NCBI GenBank assembly: GCA_905183005.1
Contig: CAJJDO010000028.1
Span: 248,001 to 312,000 of the forward strand
Direction: 5' to 3'
From: Paramecium pentaurelia
Lineage: Eukaryota; Ciliophora; Oligohymenophorea; Peniculida; Parameciidae
Length of the DNA: 64,000 nucleotides
The position numbers and the translations under genes are program-made. Below are positions 23,285 to 35,822 of this stretch, piece after piece. The notes beneath the pieces were generated by a model that was not told the DNA's origin, did no database searches, and saw nothing but the letters and a program-made list of their open reading frames with translations. Numbering within the stretch: position 1 is the stretch's first letter; every line of letters begins with the position of its first letter.

Positions 23285-25576
23285 TCAAGGTTAGTTGAAT
23301 AGATATTTTGAAGAATTGATAGATCGATGACTTGGTAATTTACTAAAATTAAAGCGATCTTTCTTAGAAGAATTTGAAGAAATATTAATTAATGAGGGTT
23401 GACGAGGAGATCCATATTAAGATTATTATTATTACTCAAATCTAGTAGATGATTATTATTATTATTATTAAGGCGATTGAATTTGTAATTTTAATTAGGA
23501 AAGCATAACACTACTTTCTCCTCTTTTGAAACTATTATATTCTGATCCACCACGTTTTCTATCTGGATCATTTATTTCATTTGGTTTAACTATACTTATT
23601 GTCATTATTGTATGTCTATCTTATCGAGTTGATTAATTCTCTTATTCAAGAGGAATAGATCTATTATTTAAAGAAATCTTTCCTTTCTATATTTGATATG
23701 CTTTTCTTTAATCACTTTATTTAACTTAATCAATAAATCCTCCTTAAATATTTAATTTTTAAAGTGATGATTATTATGAACTGGTTGGTAATTCCTCTTT
23801 GTCTTTAAATATCTTCTCTAATTAAGCTTTACATTTTAGACATCCTCTCCATGATCCTATCCTATTTTCATTTTTCATTAAAATACCTAAATTATTCTAC
23901 TGCTTTTTACAAATTCTTATCACATAATATACCCTTAAAGTAAATCTTACCTCTCATATAATTAATGATAGATTGATCCTTCAAAATATCCTCCAACTAA
24001 TCTAACAGAGAAAGAAAATCATTTATAGAACCTTCTTCTCTCTGTAAACTTTGAAAACGAAGATTAAGTAATTTTTTGGCACACTTAAAATCACCATTAA
24101 GTGCACCTTATTCGAAGATTAAGTCAGCCATTATAGGATTAGCCTATAATTCCTCCCCTAAGCCATTTAACAACAAAATTCCAAGATCGTAAAATGCTGG
24201 TAAATAGTCTTAATTCTTGGCTTGACTGAGTAATGGAAAAATTAATTATTTTCTATTCTATTTTATATTAAAAATTAATTTCTTACTTTATTTAAATTTA
24301 TTTTGCTCATTTCTTAATAAAGTAAAGATAATTTATAAGTAGCCTCTACTGAATTCTTTTTTTGAGCTTATTTATAAAAGTATTCAGCATCTTAGTAGTC
24401 TTTCTCCAAAGAGTCTATCATTAATATTTATAATTATTATTATTACAATTTTATAACTCTAAACCAGAGGTGTATAAATCACCTAGATAATTCATTGAAG
24501 GCACATGTTCTAATTCTGCAGCTTTTCTTAATAATTTAATAGCCAAATCACAATCTTTAGTTTTAATTGCTGTCACACTTGATTTTCTACTCTATTGCTC
24601 ATCCTTTTCAAAAAATTTGTCAAATACTTTTTCTTCCTAATAGATTGCTTTATAATTTATTACTAATATTAATCTAGATGCCCAGTAGACACTAAATGTA
24701 TGTCCTTGGTCAGCACTCATTTTAAAATAGTTAAAAGCCTACCACAAGTGGTTTTAAAATTCAATACCTGATCATAATCTTTTTCTCCTATAACTCCATC
24801 CATCAATATCTATCCCATTATTGCCTATGCTATTGGATGGTTGTCCTCTGCCAATTTTTTATATATTTATAAAGCACTATCTCTATTTTTCTCTGTTCCC
24901 AATCCTACATACATTTCATGAGCATTCCTTAATTATGTATCTAAATATCCTTTTTTAGATTTTTTTAAGTTTTCCAAATTCTTTGTTCTTACATCATTTG
25001 TGAATTACTCAAACCATTCATTTAACTGTAATTTGAAATCATTTGAACAAATTGTATTTGTAGTTCTGTTTTCTAACAACAACACTTATTCCCAAAAGTA
25101 GCATTGTTTTTCCAAAGCACGTAGCTGTTTATCATATTATTTATAGGTGGGTCCTTTACATGGCCACTTAATTGATTCTATTAAACTAAATGCGTCATGC
25201 ACTTCTTAAATTGTCCTAATCGTATCTCTTTATAAATTAAACAATGACTGTGTTATCTTAACCTTAATTTAGCTTTGTTATGAACTATAATTCTTCAAAA
25301 TCTACTATGCCTAACCTAATATTTATGCTGATAACTATCTTTTTCCTTCATCTAACTTTGAACTTATCTCAATCTAAGTAATAAGGTCAGCTAATTAAAT
25401 ATATATGTATACATATTTATTAATGTGCTGCCTGAAACTTAAACCCCTCATAAAATTATGAATCATTCTCTGATGAATTAGCATTCACTTAATCACAATA
25501 TTTTGCTATTGTCTAATGTAAATGTTCTTAATGGGTCTTATATAAGTTGTCGTTGACATATCGTGAATTCAGTGAC

Positions 25577-25578
<2 letters not shown>
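23285..25578 (-). CDS. Sel1-like repeat protein
   Basis: 718 residues after five introns (22, 29, 32, 29 and 25 nt). The start at 25578 (MSLNSRYVND) is chosen because it opens the coding frame; a nearer ATG at 25559 runs into TGA. Residues about 60-240 are helical and polar. Sel1-like repeats of about 36 residues follow, seen as HPIAQAIMGQILMDG then AFNYFKMSADQGH, AIKLLRKAAELEHVPSMNYL then GDLYTSG, and DYLPAFYDLGILLLNGLG. The last 150 residues are low complexity with Ser, Arg and a six-glutamine run (TAA repeats at about 23,450-23,470). Sel1 repeats build protein-binding solenoids, for example in ERAD and signalling adaptors. The partner is unknown. Confidence 0.8.
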
Positions 25579-25607
<29 letters not shown>

Positions 25608-25626
25608 AATAATTATTATTTTCCTC

Positions 25627-26400
25627 TCATCTCTTCTGTCCACTCCAAGATTGAAGTTCCATGAATTTGTTTTGAGATTTACTCAACATATCTTATGTTT
25701 ACTAATTATGCCAACTAATCATACCTTTAAACGAACTTTCAATGTCTCTTCATCCTTAAACAATTTTTCTCTTGACTTTTTTAGTTTCTCCTCTATTAAT
25801 CTCTCATAAGAAACTCTCTCCTTATAAAATTATTATGATTTCATCTCATCCAATTTCTTAGTTTCTTCCTTCTTTTTCTTCCTCTCTTTCTCTTCTTAAT
25901 ATAATGCCTCTCTAATCTTTTGGTTCTCTTAAAGTATGCAATCTCTTGTTCTACTTAAGGTCATTTTCATTGTACTTTTGTATTCTTTGACTTAAGATTG
26001 TTTCATTGAATCTCTAAAATTGCATATTTGATTATACCCTAACTTTTATGCTGCTTTTTTTTTAATAATGAAGTCTTCTTCACATTTTTTTATTGATTCA
26101 ATTTGTTACTTTTTTCTTTTCATTTTTTCATCTTTTATTTATTTAGCCTCATCTGCCAATTCCTACAAATGCTTCTTCACTAAGATACCATTTTCAATTT
26201 TGTCTGCTGCCATCTCATATAACTTAGCCTGCCTAAATCAAGTTACGTTTTACAAGATGTAAATTTTTCTATTCTGTCTATTTCAATAAAGTTATTTTAG
26301 CCATCTATCTTTCATATGCTAGTTTTTCTTGTTTCTTTTAATCTGTAGCTTAAGGAAGTGGAATTGTAGGTTTGTCATCATCATTTAAACTCCTTGACAT
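25627..26400 (-). CDS. small charged coiled-coil protein
   Basis: 241 residues after removal of a 25-nt intron near 26,250 (needed to avoid TGA; its 3' end is CAG) and a 23-nt intron near 25,710. Starts MSRSLNDDDKPTIPLPQ, then a nearly continuous single helix rich in Lys, Glu, Gln and Arg (LYEMAADKIENGILVKKH, DEMKSQQFYKERVSYERL) with one cysteine-bearing patch KKCEEDFIIKK. No domain is recognisable. Composition and length are like those of axonemal or cortical filament proteins, but that is only resemblance. TGA 25627-25629. The neighbouring Sel1 gene on the same strand starts 48 bp beyond its stop. Confidence 0.7.
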
Positions 26401-27107
26401 ATCGAGAATTTATATTAATTATAATATGTGTTTTTATATTCTAATCTCAAAAATGGTTTTAAGATTTTTATGAAGGAATTTCAAACATATTTATTTAATA
26501 TTCTTAATATTAATATATATACATTCATGTAATCTATTTATTTTACACAAATTTTAATTATATTTTAAAAAATGAACGAAAAAAAGACAAATTAAATTAA
26601 TCTTATGAATTTACAATCATTATTATTTTCAAGATTACAATAGAGTTTAATTTTTAGATTTTAATAATAGTCTTTATTTTTAATTCTTAAACTTATGTTA
26701 GTTTAAAAATACAAAAACTGCAAATTTATTAATTTCCAAAAAAAAAATTATATTTTTAAATTCTTTATTATGTTAAAACTAAGTTTCTTAAAAAAGTAAA
26801 AATAAAATGATTGGATGATTCAAAGCAAAACAGATCAATATTATAATATATTCTCCAATATCATTTCATAATTATTTCAACAAATATCAGTTTATTCACT
26901 CATAAAACTTGGGCTCAACATCTAATCAAAATTTAATTAATAATTTTAATTCTTTATATTCAGCAATAAGAACTCAAAAATTTCAATAACTTAACGTAGT
27001 GCAAATTCTCCATTTTTCTATAATTTATACAAAACAACTTAAAGTTAATTTAAAGATGATAATAGAGAGCAAGTTCTATTCATATAGATTAGTATATAAT
27101 TTAATAA
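26401..27107. other. intergenic spacer, 0.7 kb
   Basis: AT-rich spacer between divergent genes. Nothing recognisable: no long open frame, no GC island, no repeat. Confidence 0.55.
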
Positions 27108-27795
27108 ATGATTGACCCATTCTTAAAGCATAAATAAAGATATTATCATGATCTAAGAAAAATAATTTTTCTGAACCCCTTTAAATAGGAAGGTAGCATA
27201 TTTTCTTACTAAATTGATGACTCTGGTTAATTATAATTTTAAGATGATGCAATTAATAATTATTTTCACTGTTTCAATATCATTTCTAACGGTTAAAATT
27301 TCACTCCTTTAGTATCCTTGAATTATTAAAATTATAGAATTCTATTTAATAAGGCAATAAGTTATAACGGTATGTCTGATAATTTATTAGACTCAGTAAT
27401 TTAAATTCTCTATTTAGCTATTAAAATAGACGATAGGCAATTCAAATTTATTGATTTTAGCATTGCTTCAAATACTTCAATGGGATTAATAAAAATGGTT
27501 TCATATTAAATTACTTTGAGTATAGAGTCTCCTAAGGATTTCTTCTTGCTTTTGCTTTATTAGATATTAAACTTGAAGAATTCTTAAAAGCTTATAATAA
27601 TCTGTTAATTTTAATTATCAAAGTTTTTATTTTGCTTATAATAAAATAAAACTAAAGGAACATCAAAATACTAAAGTTTTATCTTCATTAACTTCTAAAA
27701 AAGTTCACCAAATTATAATTTATTTAAATGTGTTTAATAATCTAGAAAATATTGTTAGAGATTGGAAAAAACATTATAATCAATCTAATGAATGA
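27108..27795 (+). CDS. orphan gene with unresolved reading frame (possible pseudogene)
   Basis: From ATG 27108 a coding-like frame runs at least to about 27,500 (MIDPFLKHKQRYYHDLRK; FIDFSIASNTSMGL). A second coding-like segment lies in another frame (about 27,456-27,600: FILNYFEYRVSQGFLLAFAL, then LDIKLEEFLKAYNN). The last lies in a third (about 27,605-27,795: KVLSSLTSKKVHQIIIYLN, VRDWKKHYNQ), ending at TGA 27793-27795. A standard 22-nt intron (GTAATTTAAATT...TAG, about 27,396-27,417) is visible, but no simple set of introns joins all three segments. Either an unusual intron structure, a sequencing indel or real frameshifts would explain it. I do not recognise the protein. Confidence 0.4.
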
Positions 27796-28138
27796 TTGAT
27801 CTAGGTTATTATTATTGTGTTAAGTAGATATTATAATGACTTTTATACTTATCTACTATAGAAATATTATTGTTTTTGACTTAAAATTCAAACTACTTAC
27901 TTTGTAAACTGAAAATTAAAAATTACTTTTATTTAGCAAAATATAATTAGTCTTTTGATAAATTGATGAATATTAAAATTGATTAATTATTTAAGATTTG
28001 TTATGAGATGGGAAATTTGAAAAAAAATAAGAATTTAATGAGTAAGTCAAATGTAATGAAGAATTAAATAAATTATATACATTACGAATTATTAAATACT
28101 TTATTAATGAGATTATTAATACATATTAAATATAATAA
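27796..28138. other. intergenic spacer
   Basis: About 340 bp of AT-rich sequence upstream of the kinase gene. No feature supported. Confidence 0.5.
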
Positions 28139-29135
28139 ATGAAATAAAATTTGGAAGAAATAGCAGCCACAATTCCAAATTATAAGATGGTTGATGGGAA
28201 GTATTATATCAAAACTACAAAACTGGGAAAAGGAAATTTTGCGGATACGTATATATAAAGATTTAAAAAAGTCATTTAGCTACATTGAAAGACAATGAGA
28301 AATAAGTTTTTGCATGTAAACTAATTGCAAAACAAAATATAATTGAAAAACTCAAAAAAAGTAATAATCCAGAAAGCAGAAAAGAATATATAATCAACTC
28401 ATTAAAAATAGAAGTATGAGATTTAGCATTAATATATTAGGTTTCTTTATGGAAGTAGATGGATCATCCTAATATTGTTAAGTTTATAGATTTCTCTGAA
28501 ACTCCAAATAATATTTATTTCTTTTTGGAATATTGCAATGGTGGAGATTTAGATATGCTCATCAAAGATAAAGGAAAATTGAATGAATAAGAGACAGTTG
28601 ATATATTCCTTCAGATTGCAGAAGGATGTTCATATTTATATGACAAAAGTGTTTTCCATAGAGATTTAAAGCCTGAAAATATATTGATACATAATGGTAC
28701 AGCTAAATTAGCAGATTTTGGTTTTGCTAAAGTAATTGAAGAGGATAAAAAAGATGTTGCTGCTCATGGAACATCAGTAGGAACACCTTATTACATGGCT
28801 CCATAAATTTTAGCAGGAGAAGAGTATTTATATAGAAATAAATGATTTAGTTATTGCATTAAATGTGATGTCTGGTCTTTGGGTGTAATTCTATATTAAA
28901 TGTTATTTGGAGTGCTTCCATGGAAAGATACAAATTCTATAATGTTGTTGCTAAATGCTATCAACAATTAGAAAATTCAATTTCCAAATACAAATCAAGT
29001 TAGTTAAGAAATGAAAGAATTAATTACAGTATTGAATATATATTTATGAATTATTAGAAAATGCTGCAAAAAAAAGAAGAAGATCGTATTAATATTAAGG
29101 AAGTGTGTGAGTGTTTGAATAAAATAAAAAAGTGA
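28139..29135 (+). CDS. ULK/Atg1-like serine/threonine kinase
   Basis: Kinase-only protein of 296 residues after removal of four introns (23, 27, 27 and 29 nt). The ATG at 28139 adds a short leader (MKQNLEEIAATIPNYKM) before the kinase fold. Motifs in order: glycine loop LGKGNFADT, VFACKLIAK (ATP lysine), HRDLKPENIL, ADFGFAK, GTPYYMAPQIL, CDVWSLGVILYQMLFGVLPW, ending LNKIKK. All catalytic residues are intact. The FFLEYCNGGDL hinge and the PYYMAP/LPW combination are most like Atg1/ULK kinases, a group strongly expanded in ciliates. A specific role in autophagy cannot be claimed. There is no regulatory tail or autophagy-adaptor motif. The activation loop has a short insertion, EEDKKDVAAHG. Confidence 0.9.
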
Positions 29136-29179
29136 TATAAAATATTAAAATATATGCATTATTGTATTTATATTCTAAC

Positions 29180-29723
29180 TCATTAACCAATTAAGGCAGA
29201 AGCTGTCTTTGAGACACTTTAAGATAATAACAAATTTATACTATTTCCAATTTGATGGTAATTTTTGGGTTCTTCTATAATATCTGCTAAGTCTATGGAT
29301 TCTGCTTTCAACCAAAATCAATCTGAATTTGCTTGTAATATCACCTCTATTCTTCTCCAAATGCTTTCTAATTTAAACAGCCTTTTTAATTAAGGCATAT
29401 AAATCTTCAGGGATTTTTGGAGCACAACCTAAATTTTAATTATTGCTATACCTCTTTTCTTTAAGATTCTTAAAATCTTTTAACCTGTTAAGAATCTGGT
29501 TTAAGGGATGCCTTATTAATCTCTTAAATAAACTCCAATTTGAGATCCATTCAAACCTATAAAAATTGCAATAATGTAAAACGAAACCTTTCTTAGCTAA
29601 ATTAACAATTTAATCAACGATTGATTTAGATGATAAGGTCAACCATTTTGGTGCTTTTCTTTTATATGGGAGGGCTGAACCAGAAATACCCTTTCCCTTT
29701 CCCTTAGCTTACATACGACCCAT
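29180..29723 (-). CDS. RPS13: ribosomal protein uS15 (S13), small subunit
   Basis: 154 residues after introns of 31, 23 and 25 nt. N-terminus MGRMQAKGKGKGISGSALPY, then LNGSQIGVYLRDQQGIPQ, GCAPKIPEDLYALIKKAV and FRLILVESRIHRLSRYY, the canonical eukaryotic uS15 blocks. The 31-nt intron sits between the two glycine-coding halves of AKKG-LNG and begins with GTTT rather than GTA. The last intron is four residues from the conserved tryptophan, and the end reads VSKTASALIGQ. The protein binds 18S rRNA in the platform of the 40S subunit. Adjacent genes on both sides are unrelated; spacers are 44 and 39 bp. Confidence 0.97.
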
Positions 29724-29762
29724 GAATTAATTTAAGATTTAATTTTATTTAAATTTGTTTAG

Positions 29763-30979
29763 TCATTTCTTTGTTTTCTTGGGTTTCTTTTTTTTGGCAC
29801 CTAAACCATATAGTTCTTTTCTTTCCATTAATTCGTTTTAGATTAATTTAATAGCATTTTCCATTCTTAATTATTGTAATTCTCTTAATTTTTTAGCTTC
29901 TTGTTCTTAAATTTCCTAAAATATTTAAATTTATTTTACTTTTCTCTCACGTTCTTATTTTTCTAATTCTTCTTTTTCAAATCTTCTATTTAATTTATCT
30001 AATTCTTCTAACATAATTTTTTTTTGTTCAGTTAATTTTTCAATTTTATCTTCTAATTCTTATTTCTTTTCATCCATATATTTATTTTAATCATCTGTTT
30101 TCTTTTTTGATTCTTCCTAAATTATAATATAATTTTAATTACTTCTTTTCTAATTAAGTAATCCTTTAATTATTTATGAACTTTTTCTTCTGTCTCAATT
30201 TTTGTAGCAAAATTTTAAATTTATTATTCAATATCTTTTAAGGCAAATTCAAATACTCTCATTTAAGTATTTTCTTTAGATGTACCTACCTTTTCATCAT
30301 ACTTTTTTTTTAAATCAGCTCTATTCGTTTTATATAATAATTTTTCTTTTAAAGATTAAATGTTCTTTTGTTTTTCAGTCTTTTCATGTTCATGTTCTTT
30401 AATTTCTTATGTTTTATCATTTTACAATTTTTTTATTTCAGCAGCTAATTCTTTTTCTCTTACTGCAAATTTTCTTAATGAATCCTATTCTTCTAAACTA
30501 TTTGTAACATTTTGAGCAAATTTATTTAATTGATTGTTTTAAATGAATGTTTTGAGATTCTTCAATATGTTAAAATTAATACTTCCAAATCTGAGATCAA
30601 TCCTGCTCTCTCTTCATATACTTTTAATGAATCCTAATCTATATTTGGGTTTTCCTTAAATAACCTAATATTTTAAATGAAACTTATACCTACATAACTT
30701 CTTAGTACTTTCTTTTAGTCTTTATGCTACTTCTTAGATATGCTTTTGAGTTTCAGTTAATTATTTTCTATTAGAGATCCCTACTAAAGTGCTTCTTTTA
30801 GCGACTAATTCTGCATATTTAACTTCCAATGTTTATTGATCAGTTAACAATTTACTCTATTCATATCCTGCCAATTCAGAAGATATATCATTATCTCTTG
30901 TGATTTCTCCTATAAATTGCAATTTCAGAATGCAATCCTTAAGTACAAATTATAATTTGTGTTAATCAATGGGATTCAT
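29763..30979 (-). CDS. dynein regulatory complex subunit DRC9 (IQCG-like)
   Basis: 372 residues after introns of 25, 23, 26 and 24 nt. The family call rests on residues about 80-110, LKESTKKLCRLFKENPNI, a block typical of IQCG/DRC9, followed by long coiled coils (KKLQNDKTQEIKEHEHEK; LEDKIEKLTEQKKIML) and a degenerate IQ-like helix (ENAIKLIQNELMERKELYG) before a lysine-rich tail KKKKPKKTKK. DRC9 is part of the nexin-dynein regulatory complex linking outer doublets in motile cilia. The calmodulin-binding IQ consensus (IQxxxRGxxxR) is only partly kept, so calmodulin binding may be reduced or lost. Starts at 30979 with MNPIDQHKLQFVLKDC. Confidence 0.8.
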
Positions 30980-31013
30980 TTTTATATTAATTTATATATA
31001 TGTATTTTAATGC

Positions 31014-31512
31014 TCATTCAAATTTGTAAAATTGTTTAGGTTTATCAATCTGATTGCTACATAAAATTATTTATTAATACATGCCATGATGCCATAAAGA
31101 AGGTTCGAAATTATTATCATCATCAATAAAAAAGAATTTTTTATCCAATTCTGGTACATCAAACTTATTTTCCCAAACAGGAGCACCATCAAGTAATCTA
31201 CCAATCTCTGTTTGTATACTTTTTGCATAATAATTTCCAGATGCAAATCTAATAATACTATATTATATTTAATTACCTTGTTCCTAAAAATATTGCACCA
31301 ACAATTCCAGCTTTATAATAAATAGCTAATTTCTTTACTGGACCTATTCTATTGACTGCTTCCAAACTCAAATAAGTGGTAAGTAGTGTTGCCTTATTCT
31401 AGAAACTGGATTATCCATTCACTAAATTGAATACTTTATTTTAAGTTTCTGTTGGTACAAGTGATGTATGAGTCCACCAAGGCTTATTATTTTATGTGAG
31501 ATTGATATACAT
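31014..31512 (-). CDS. small conserved-looking protein, one hydrophobic segment
   Basis: 156 residues with one 28-nt intron (GTAATTAAATAT...TAG), whose removal joins GAIFLGTR to FASGNYYAK. Starts MYINLTQNNKPWWTHTSL. One hydrophobic stretch (AIYYKAGIVGAIFLGT, about residues 68-85) could be a membrane span, flanked by NRIGPVKK before it and QTEIGRLLDGAPVWENKFDV after it. The C-terminal half is acidic and aromatic (KKFFFIDDDNNFEPSLWHHG). I do not recognise it. Its size, single span and Trp/Tyr richness are compatible with a ciliate-specific mitochondrial inner-membrane subunit, but that is a guess. Spacers: 34 bp to DRC9, about 300 bp to the WD40 gene. Confidence 0.65.
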
Positions 31513-31809
31513 TTAATTATTTAATAAATCTTATATTATCTATGTAAATAAAAGAATTGTATATAAGATTATAACTTGTTTATATGCAACATAAATGAAA
31601 CTTATACATAAATAGAATAAGTAATTTATGTATTAAATAATTCTAAATACTTTCATTTCTTTCTTAATTTGAATTTCACATTAATCATTTTTTTATTCAA
31701 TAATCTTTAAAATTTTATTTACTATTTTTAATATAATTCTAAAGTTAATTTAATTATATAAATAAGTAAGTTTATTTTAAATTATTACATATAAATAAAA
31801 ATTAATGCT

Positions 31810-33366
31810 TCATTAAGGTGGTTTCAATGACCAAACATAGTCTATTTCATAAATACTAAATTTTTAATTGCACCATATAGCTAAATATTTACCACAATTC
31901 GATAAATTTCCATAACTTTATTCATCATTTAAGACTATTTATTCTTATTAAACATTTAATTTATTTTATGAGTTTAGATTCAAAAAATATATATGCTAAT
32001 GATATTTTTAAATTAATATTTATTTTTTTGTATCAAATATTGATGGAAACGAATAATCTCCATCATTTTGAGCATTCATTGCAAGCTATAATCTTTATTC
32101 AGTTATTTCTTTAAAAATACCATTATCCTCCTGAAAGATATGTGTTAATCCCCTTTTAAATGATTACCAAACTATTTATTAATCAGAGATAAAGCTTATT
32201 CTAAAACCAAAATCATTTGTTGATTTATCTATTACTTATTTAAATATCCATTCTTAATCGTTTTTTTAACTCCAAATAATAATTTATTTATCTAAACCAC
32301 TTGACACTAACAAATTATTGCTTTAATTGAGACAAACAGAAATCACAGGTCCAGTATGCCTTTCTAATGAATATTAATATTAAATAGAATTTTATTTATA
32401 ATTTACAGTCCAAATAGAAATCTTACAGTCTGAACTACAAGAGATTAATTAGTTTTCTTTTTAATTTAAAACTAATTGTAATATTGAATCTTTATGAGCA
32501 TTATAATATTATTGTTTATTTGTAATAGTAAAATTAAACAAAAGTCTAACTGGTTTCCATAAAATTATAGATTGATCTTTTCCAGCTGAAAATAACCAAT
32601 TTTTGCTTTTACTAAATATTATTGTATATATAATTTATGTATGCTCATTTAAAGTATCAATGACATCACCAATTTTTCCATCTTAAAATTTCTATAATTT
32701 AATTTCTTTATTACAAGAAGAAGCAATCATTGAATCATTATAATTAAATGCTAATGATAAAACTTTATCTTATTAAAAAACTGTTTGATTTAACTTTATT
32801 GATATTATTTTTTATATATGAGTGATATCTAAAAGTTAACATAATCCTTAATTTCTTGTTGCTAATACCTATAAATTTTATATATTATTCTTTATTTTTT
32901 CTGAATATTACAATCTTTTTATTTCAATAAATTCAAATATTTTTTAATTATTTATAAAAGTATTATCCTAATTGTCAAGCTTATTTAATTCTTGTAAAAA
33001 ATTATACTGAGAAATATCATATATTCTATTTTCTAATTCCTATTTCCAGTTTTACAATGCTTCTAATATATTATTAATTAATTGTTAAAGACTTCCTTAA
33101 AAGTTTACTATAGTATCAATATGATTATTAATTTTATGTAATTAATCTAAAATAATGGTCTTTTATTCGCTAAATTCAGAATCTTTCTTCTCTTATAGTA
33201 TATTTATAGCTTCAGATATCCTATAAACTTTTTTTAAACCAGAAATTTGCTTAAAACATATTTAACATAAAAGTTTTTCTTCTCCTATAAACTAGTCATC
33301 TATAAGCACAAAATCAATATTTTGATTGTGCTATTCGCATTTCATAGATTCAGTTGTATGAATCAT
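31810..33366 (-). CDS. WD40-repeat protein with cysteine/histidine N-terminus
   Basis: 518 residues, no intron: the frame is open for exactly 519 codons. Order: a short Cys/His segment (MKCEQHNQNIDFVLIDDQ and EEKLLCQICFKQISG, spaced like a degenerate zinc-binding motif), a helical linker of about 150 residues, then WD40 blades. Blades are marked by SKNWLFSAGKDQSIILW, KENQLISCSSDCKISIW and SNNLLVSSGLDKQIIIW. This architecture recurs in Paramecium as a large family. The gene beginning at 34131 on the opposite strand has the same layout, so the two are probably diverged duplicates. Function unknown; WD40 propellers act as binding platforms. Glutamine is coded almost only by TAA/TAG. Confidence 0.85.
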
Positions 33367-34130
33367 ACGGCATTATTAAATATTTTAAATCATTTGTGTT
33401 AAATAATAAATAAAAATTATTCCACATCTTTTCGACAAGTTTCTCCTTTTTTTTATAAAAACTTAATGTTGAATTTCATAGTTTTTTTATTTCCTGATCA
33501 TTAATAGCATATTAAATATTTAATCATAATCATCTTAAATATCTGTTGATTTTCATAAATTTAAAATTTGAATCTTTTTAATTGAGGATCTACAATATTA
33601 ATAATATTTTTAGTATTTTTTTAATTAATACTAAATTTTATACAAATGATTCTGAATTATTTAAAATCAATTATTTTTTATGGTCTATAAAAAGTATTTG
33701 TATTGTTATTTCTGATAATATTAAATGCTTTTATAATTATTATATAAATTTAGATACACTTTATAATTTATTTACATTTTTTTTCATTAAAATATATTTT
33801 TTTTTTATTACTTATGTTAATTAGTAAATAGTTATCAAAATAGATACTCATATATATATTATTGAGTTTTCCATAAATGTCATCCATATTATAATAATTA
33901 CAATAAGAAAATGAATTAATAACCTTAAATATTTTAAACTATTTATTTAAAGCAAACTTACCTTTGATATCCTATTAATTTTAATTTGTTAGAATAGATA
34001 AATATAAAATAATAATAGATATTAGATATATATTTATTTTATTTATATTTTATATATATAAATATAATTGAATGCGCAAATCAAGAACTTGATAATAAAC
34101 TTATATTTTATATAATTAAAATTCTATTAT
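33367..34130. other. divergent intergenic spacer between WD40 paralogues
   Basis: AT-rich spacer with both promoters. Several short AT palindromes and a run of TATATATA near 33,850 and 34,040. No gene seen. Confidence 0.5.
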
Positions 34131-35756
34131 ATGTCATAGATTGACCTAGATGCTTGTCTCAATCAACTTAAATGTGAATATGGATAATAACATTACAACT
34201 CAGAAATTTTATTATTATCATTAGATTAAGGGATAAATATGAAGAATCGCTTGAAATGTAAATATTGTCTTTAGACTCATTATGGTAAGTTTGAAAGTAT
34301 GGCGATTTTCCAAGTTCTTCAAGCAATAAAAGATAAATTTATGAGTATAGAAAACCATTGTTTAGAAAGAATAAATGAAGAGAAACAAGGCTTAATAAAA
34401 ATCAAAGATGATATATATAATTTGAAATCAAACTTAAATTAAATCTTAGATGAATTTTCTAATTTGATTGATTAATTGAACTTTGAGTTCGATAATATAT
34501 TAGAAAATATATAGTTTAACTTAATGAATGAAATTTAAGAGATAGCTGAATAATAAAATAGTAGTATCAATCTCACTTTAAATTAATTTAATGATAAATT
34601 TATATCAATAAAGTTGTCATATAAATAAAAATTTCAAAATAAGCTATCAAATATATAAGAATCGATTTCTTCTATTGTTGAAAAATATAATTAAAATGAT
34701 AGTAGAAATAAAGAAAATGAAATACAATTAATCTAAAATAATATTTAAAGAATATCTAACATAAAAATAAAAATTATAAATAATGTAGAATCAAATTAGA
34801 TAATAAAATGTTAAAATATATCTGAAATTTAATGTTAATATTGTCTTGCTCTAGCTTTTGATTATTAATGTAAATAATTAGCAGTTTGTTCTAAAGAATA
34901 TTAAGTTGAGATATATAATATTGAGAATGGAATTATATAGAATAAATAATCAATATTATAACATTAGAATAAAATATATTCAATTATTTATAGTAAAAAT
35001 TAAAATTGGTTAGTAACAGGAACAGCGAATGGTAATATTTATATATGGAAATTATAAGATTCTTAATGGGAGTAATATACATCATAATATCAACATTAAA
35101 GTACTGTTTTCTGTCTTTTACTGAATAAAAAAGAAGATATTTTATTTTCAAGTAGTGAGGATTAAACTATTATAATATGGAATTTAGATATTGATTAAAA
35201 TAAACTAGAAATAAGGTAATAAATTAATACTGAATCTGGAAATATATTTTCTATAAGTCTAAATGAATAAGAAAATTACTTAGCATGTTGTAGCCGAAAA
35301 AGTAATATAATGATATGGGAAAATTAAGGATAAAACACTCAATGGATACTTAAGTAAACCATCTAATTGGATGAAAATTTATTTGGTTTTAGATTAGGAT
35401 TTTATGGTGATTTTCTGATCTTTCAACCTAAAAATAGAGGAATTTGTATAATTTATAAAGAGGAAAGTTTGAAATTCTAAGAATTTTAATAACTCTAATT
35501 AAATAATAAAGAATCTAATGATGAAGTAGGATTATCGCCAATTAAATATAGCAAGATGAAAGATGTTATGTTATTGAAACATAATATAAGTATTTATTTT
35601 ATTAGAAAATAATTGGATTAGAAATTTTAAATCTTTGGAGAATAAATTAATTGTCAAAATAATATACATTTTTCAACTATATCATTAAATGGAGAATACC
35701 TAGCTTAATGGACTAACGATTAGAAAATAACTATATACAAATTACATTTAGAATGA
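34131..35756 (+). CDS. WD40-repeat protein, paralogue of the divergent neighbour
   Basis: 541 residues in one uninterrupted frame (542 codons, TGA 35754-35756). N-terminus with spaced Cys/His residues (LKCEYGQQHYNSEI; NRLKCKYCLQTHYGKF), a long helical linker (residues about 60-210), then WD40 blades: KNQNWLVTGTANGNIYIWKL, KKEDILFSSSEDQTIIIWNL and QENYLACCSRKSNIMIW. The C-terminal blades are weaker (ISLNGEYLAQWTNDQKITIY). The layout, the Cys-x-x-Cys spacing and the linker length parallel the gene at 31810-33366. The family is abundant in Paramecium, without assigned function. No intron is needed, unlike most genes in this window. Confidence 0.85.
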
Positions 35757-35822
35757 GTGAATAAAAATATTAGATTCACTAATACATATTTAATTATTCA
35801 ACATATATAGTTTACACGTGCA

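Noticed and set aside
25300..25559. Start of the Sel1 gene at 25559
   Set aside because: That frame meets TGA after a few codons; ATG 25578 opens the correct frame.
25580..25600. TA-repeat as transposon or telomere signal
   Set aside because: Short TA runs are common in these spacers; no telomeric repeat or terminal inverted repeat accompanies it.
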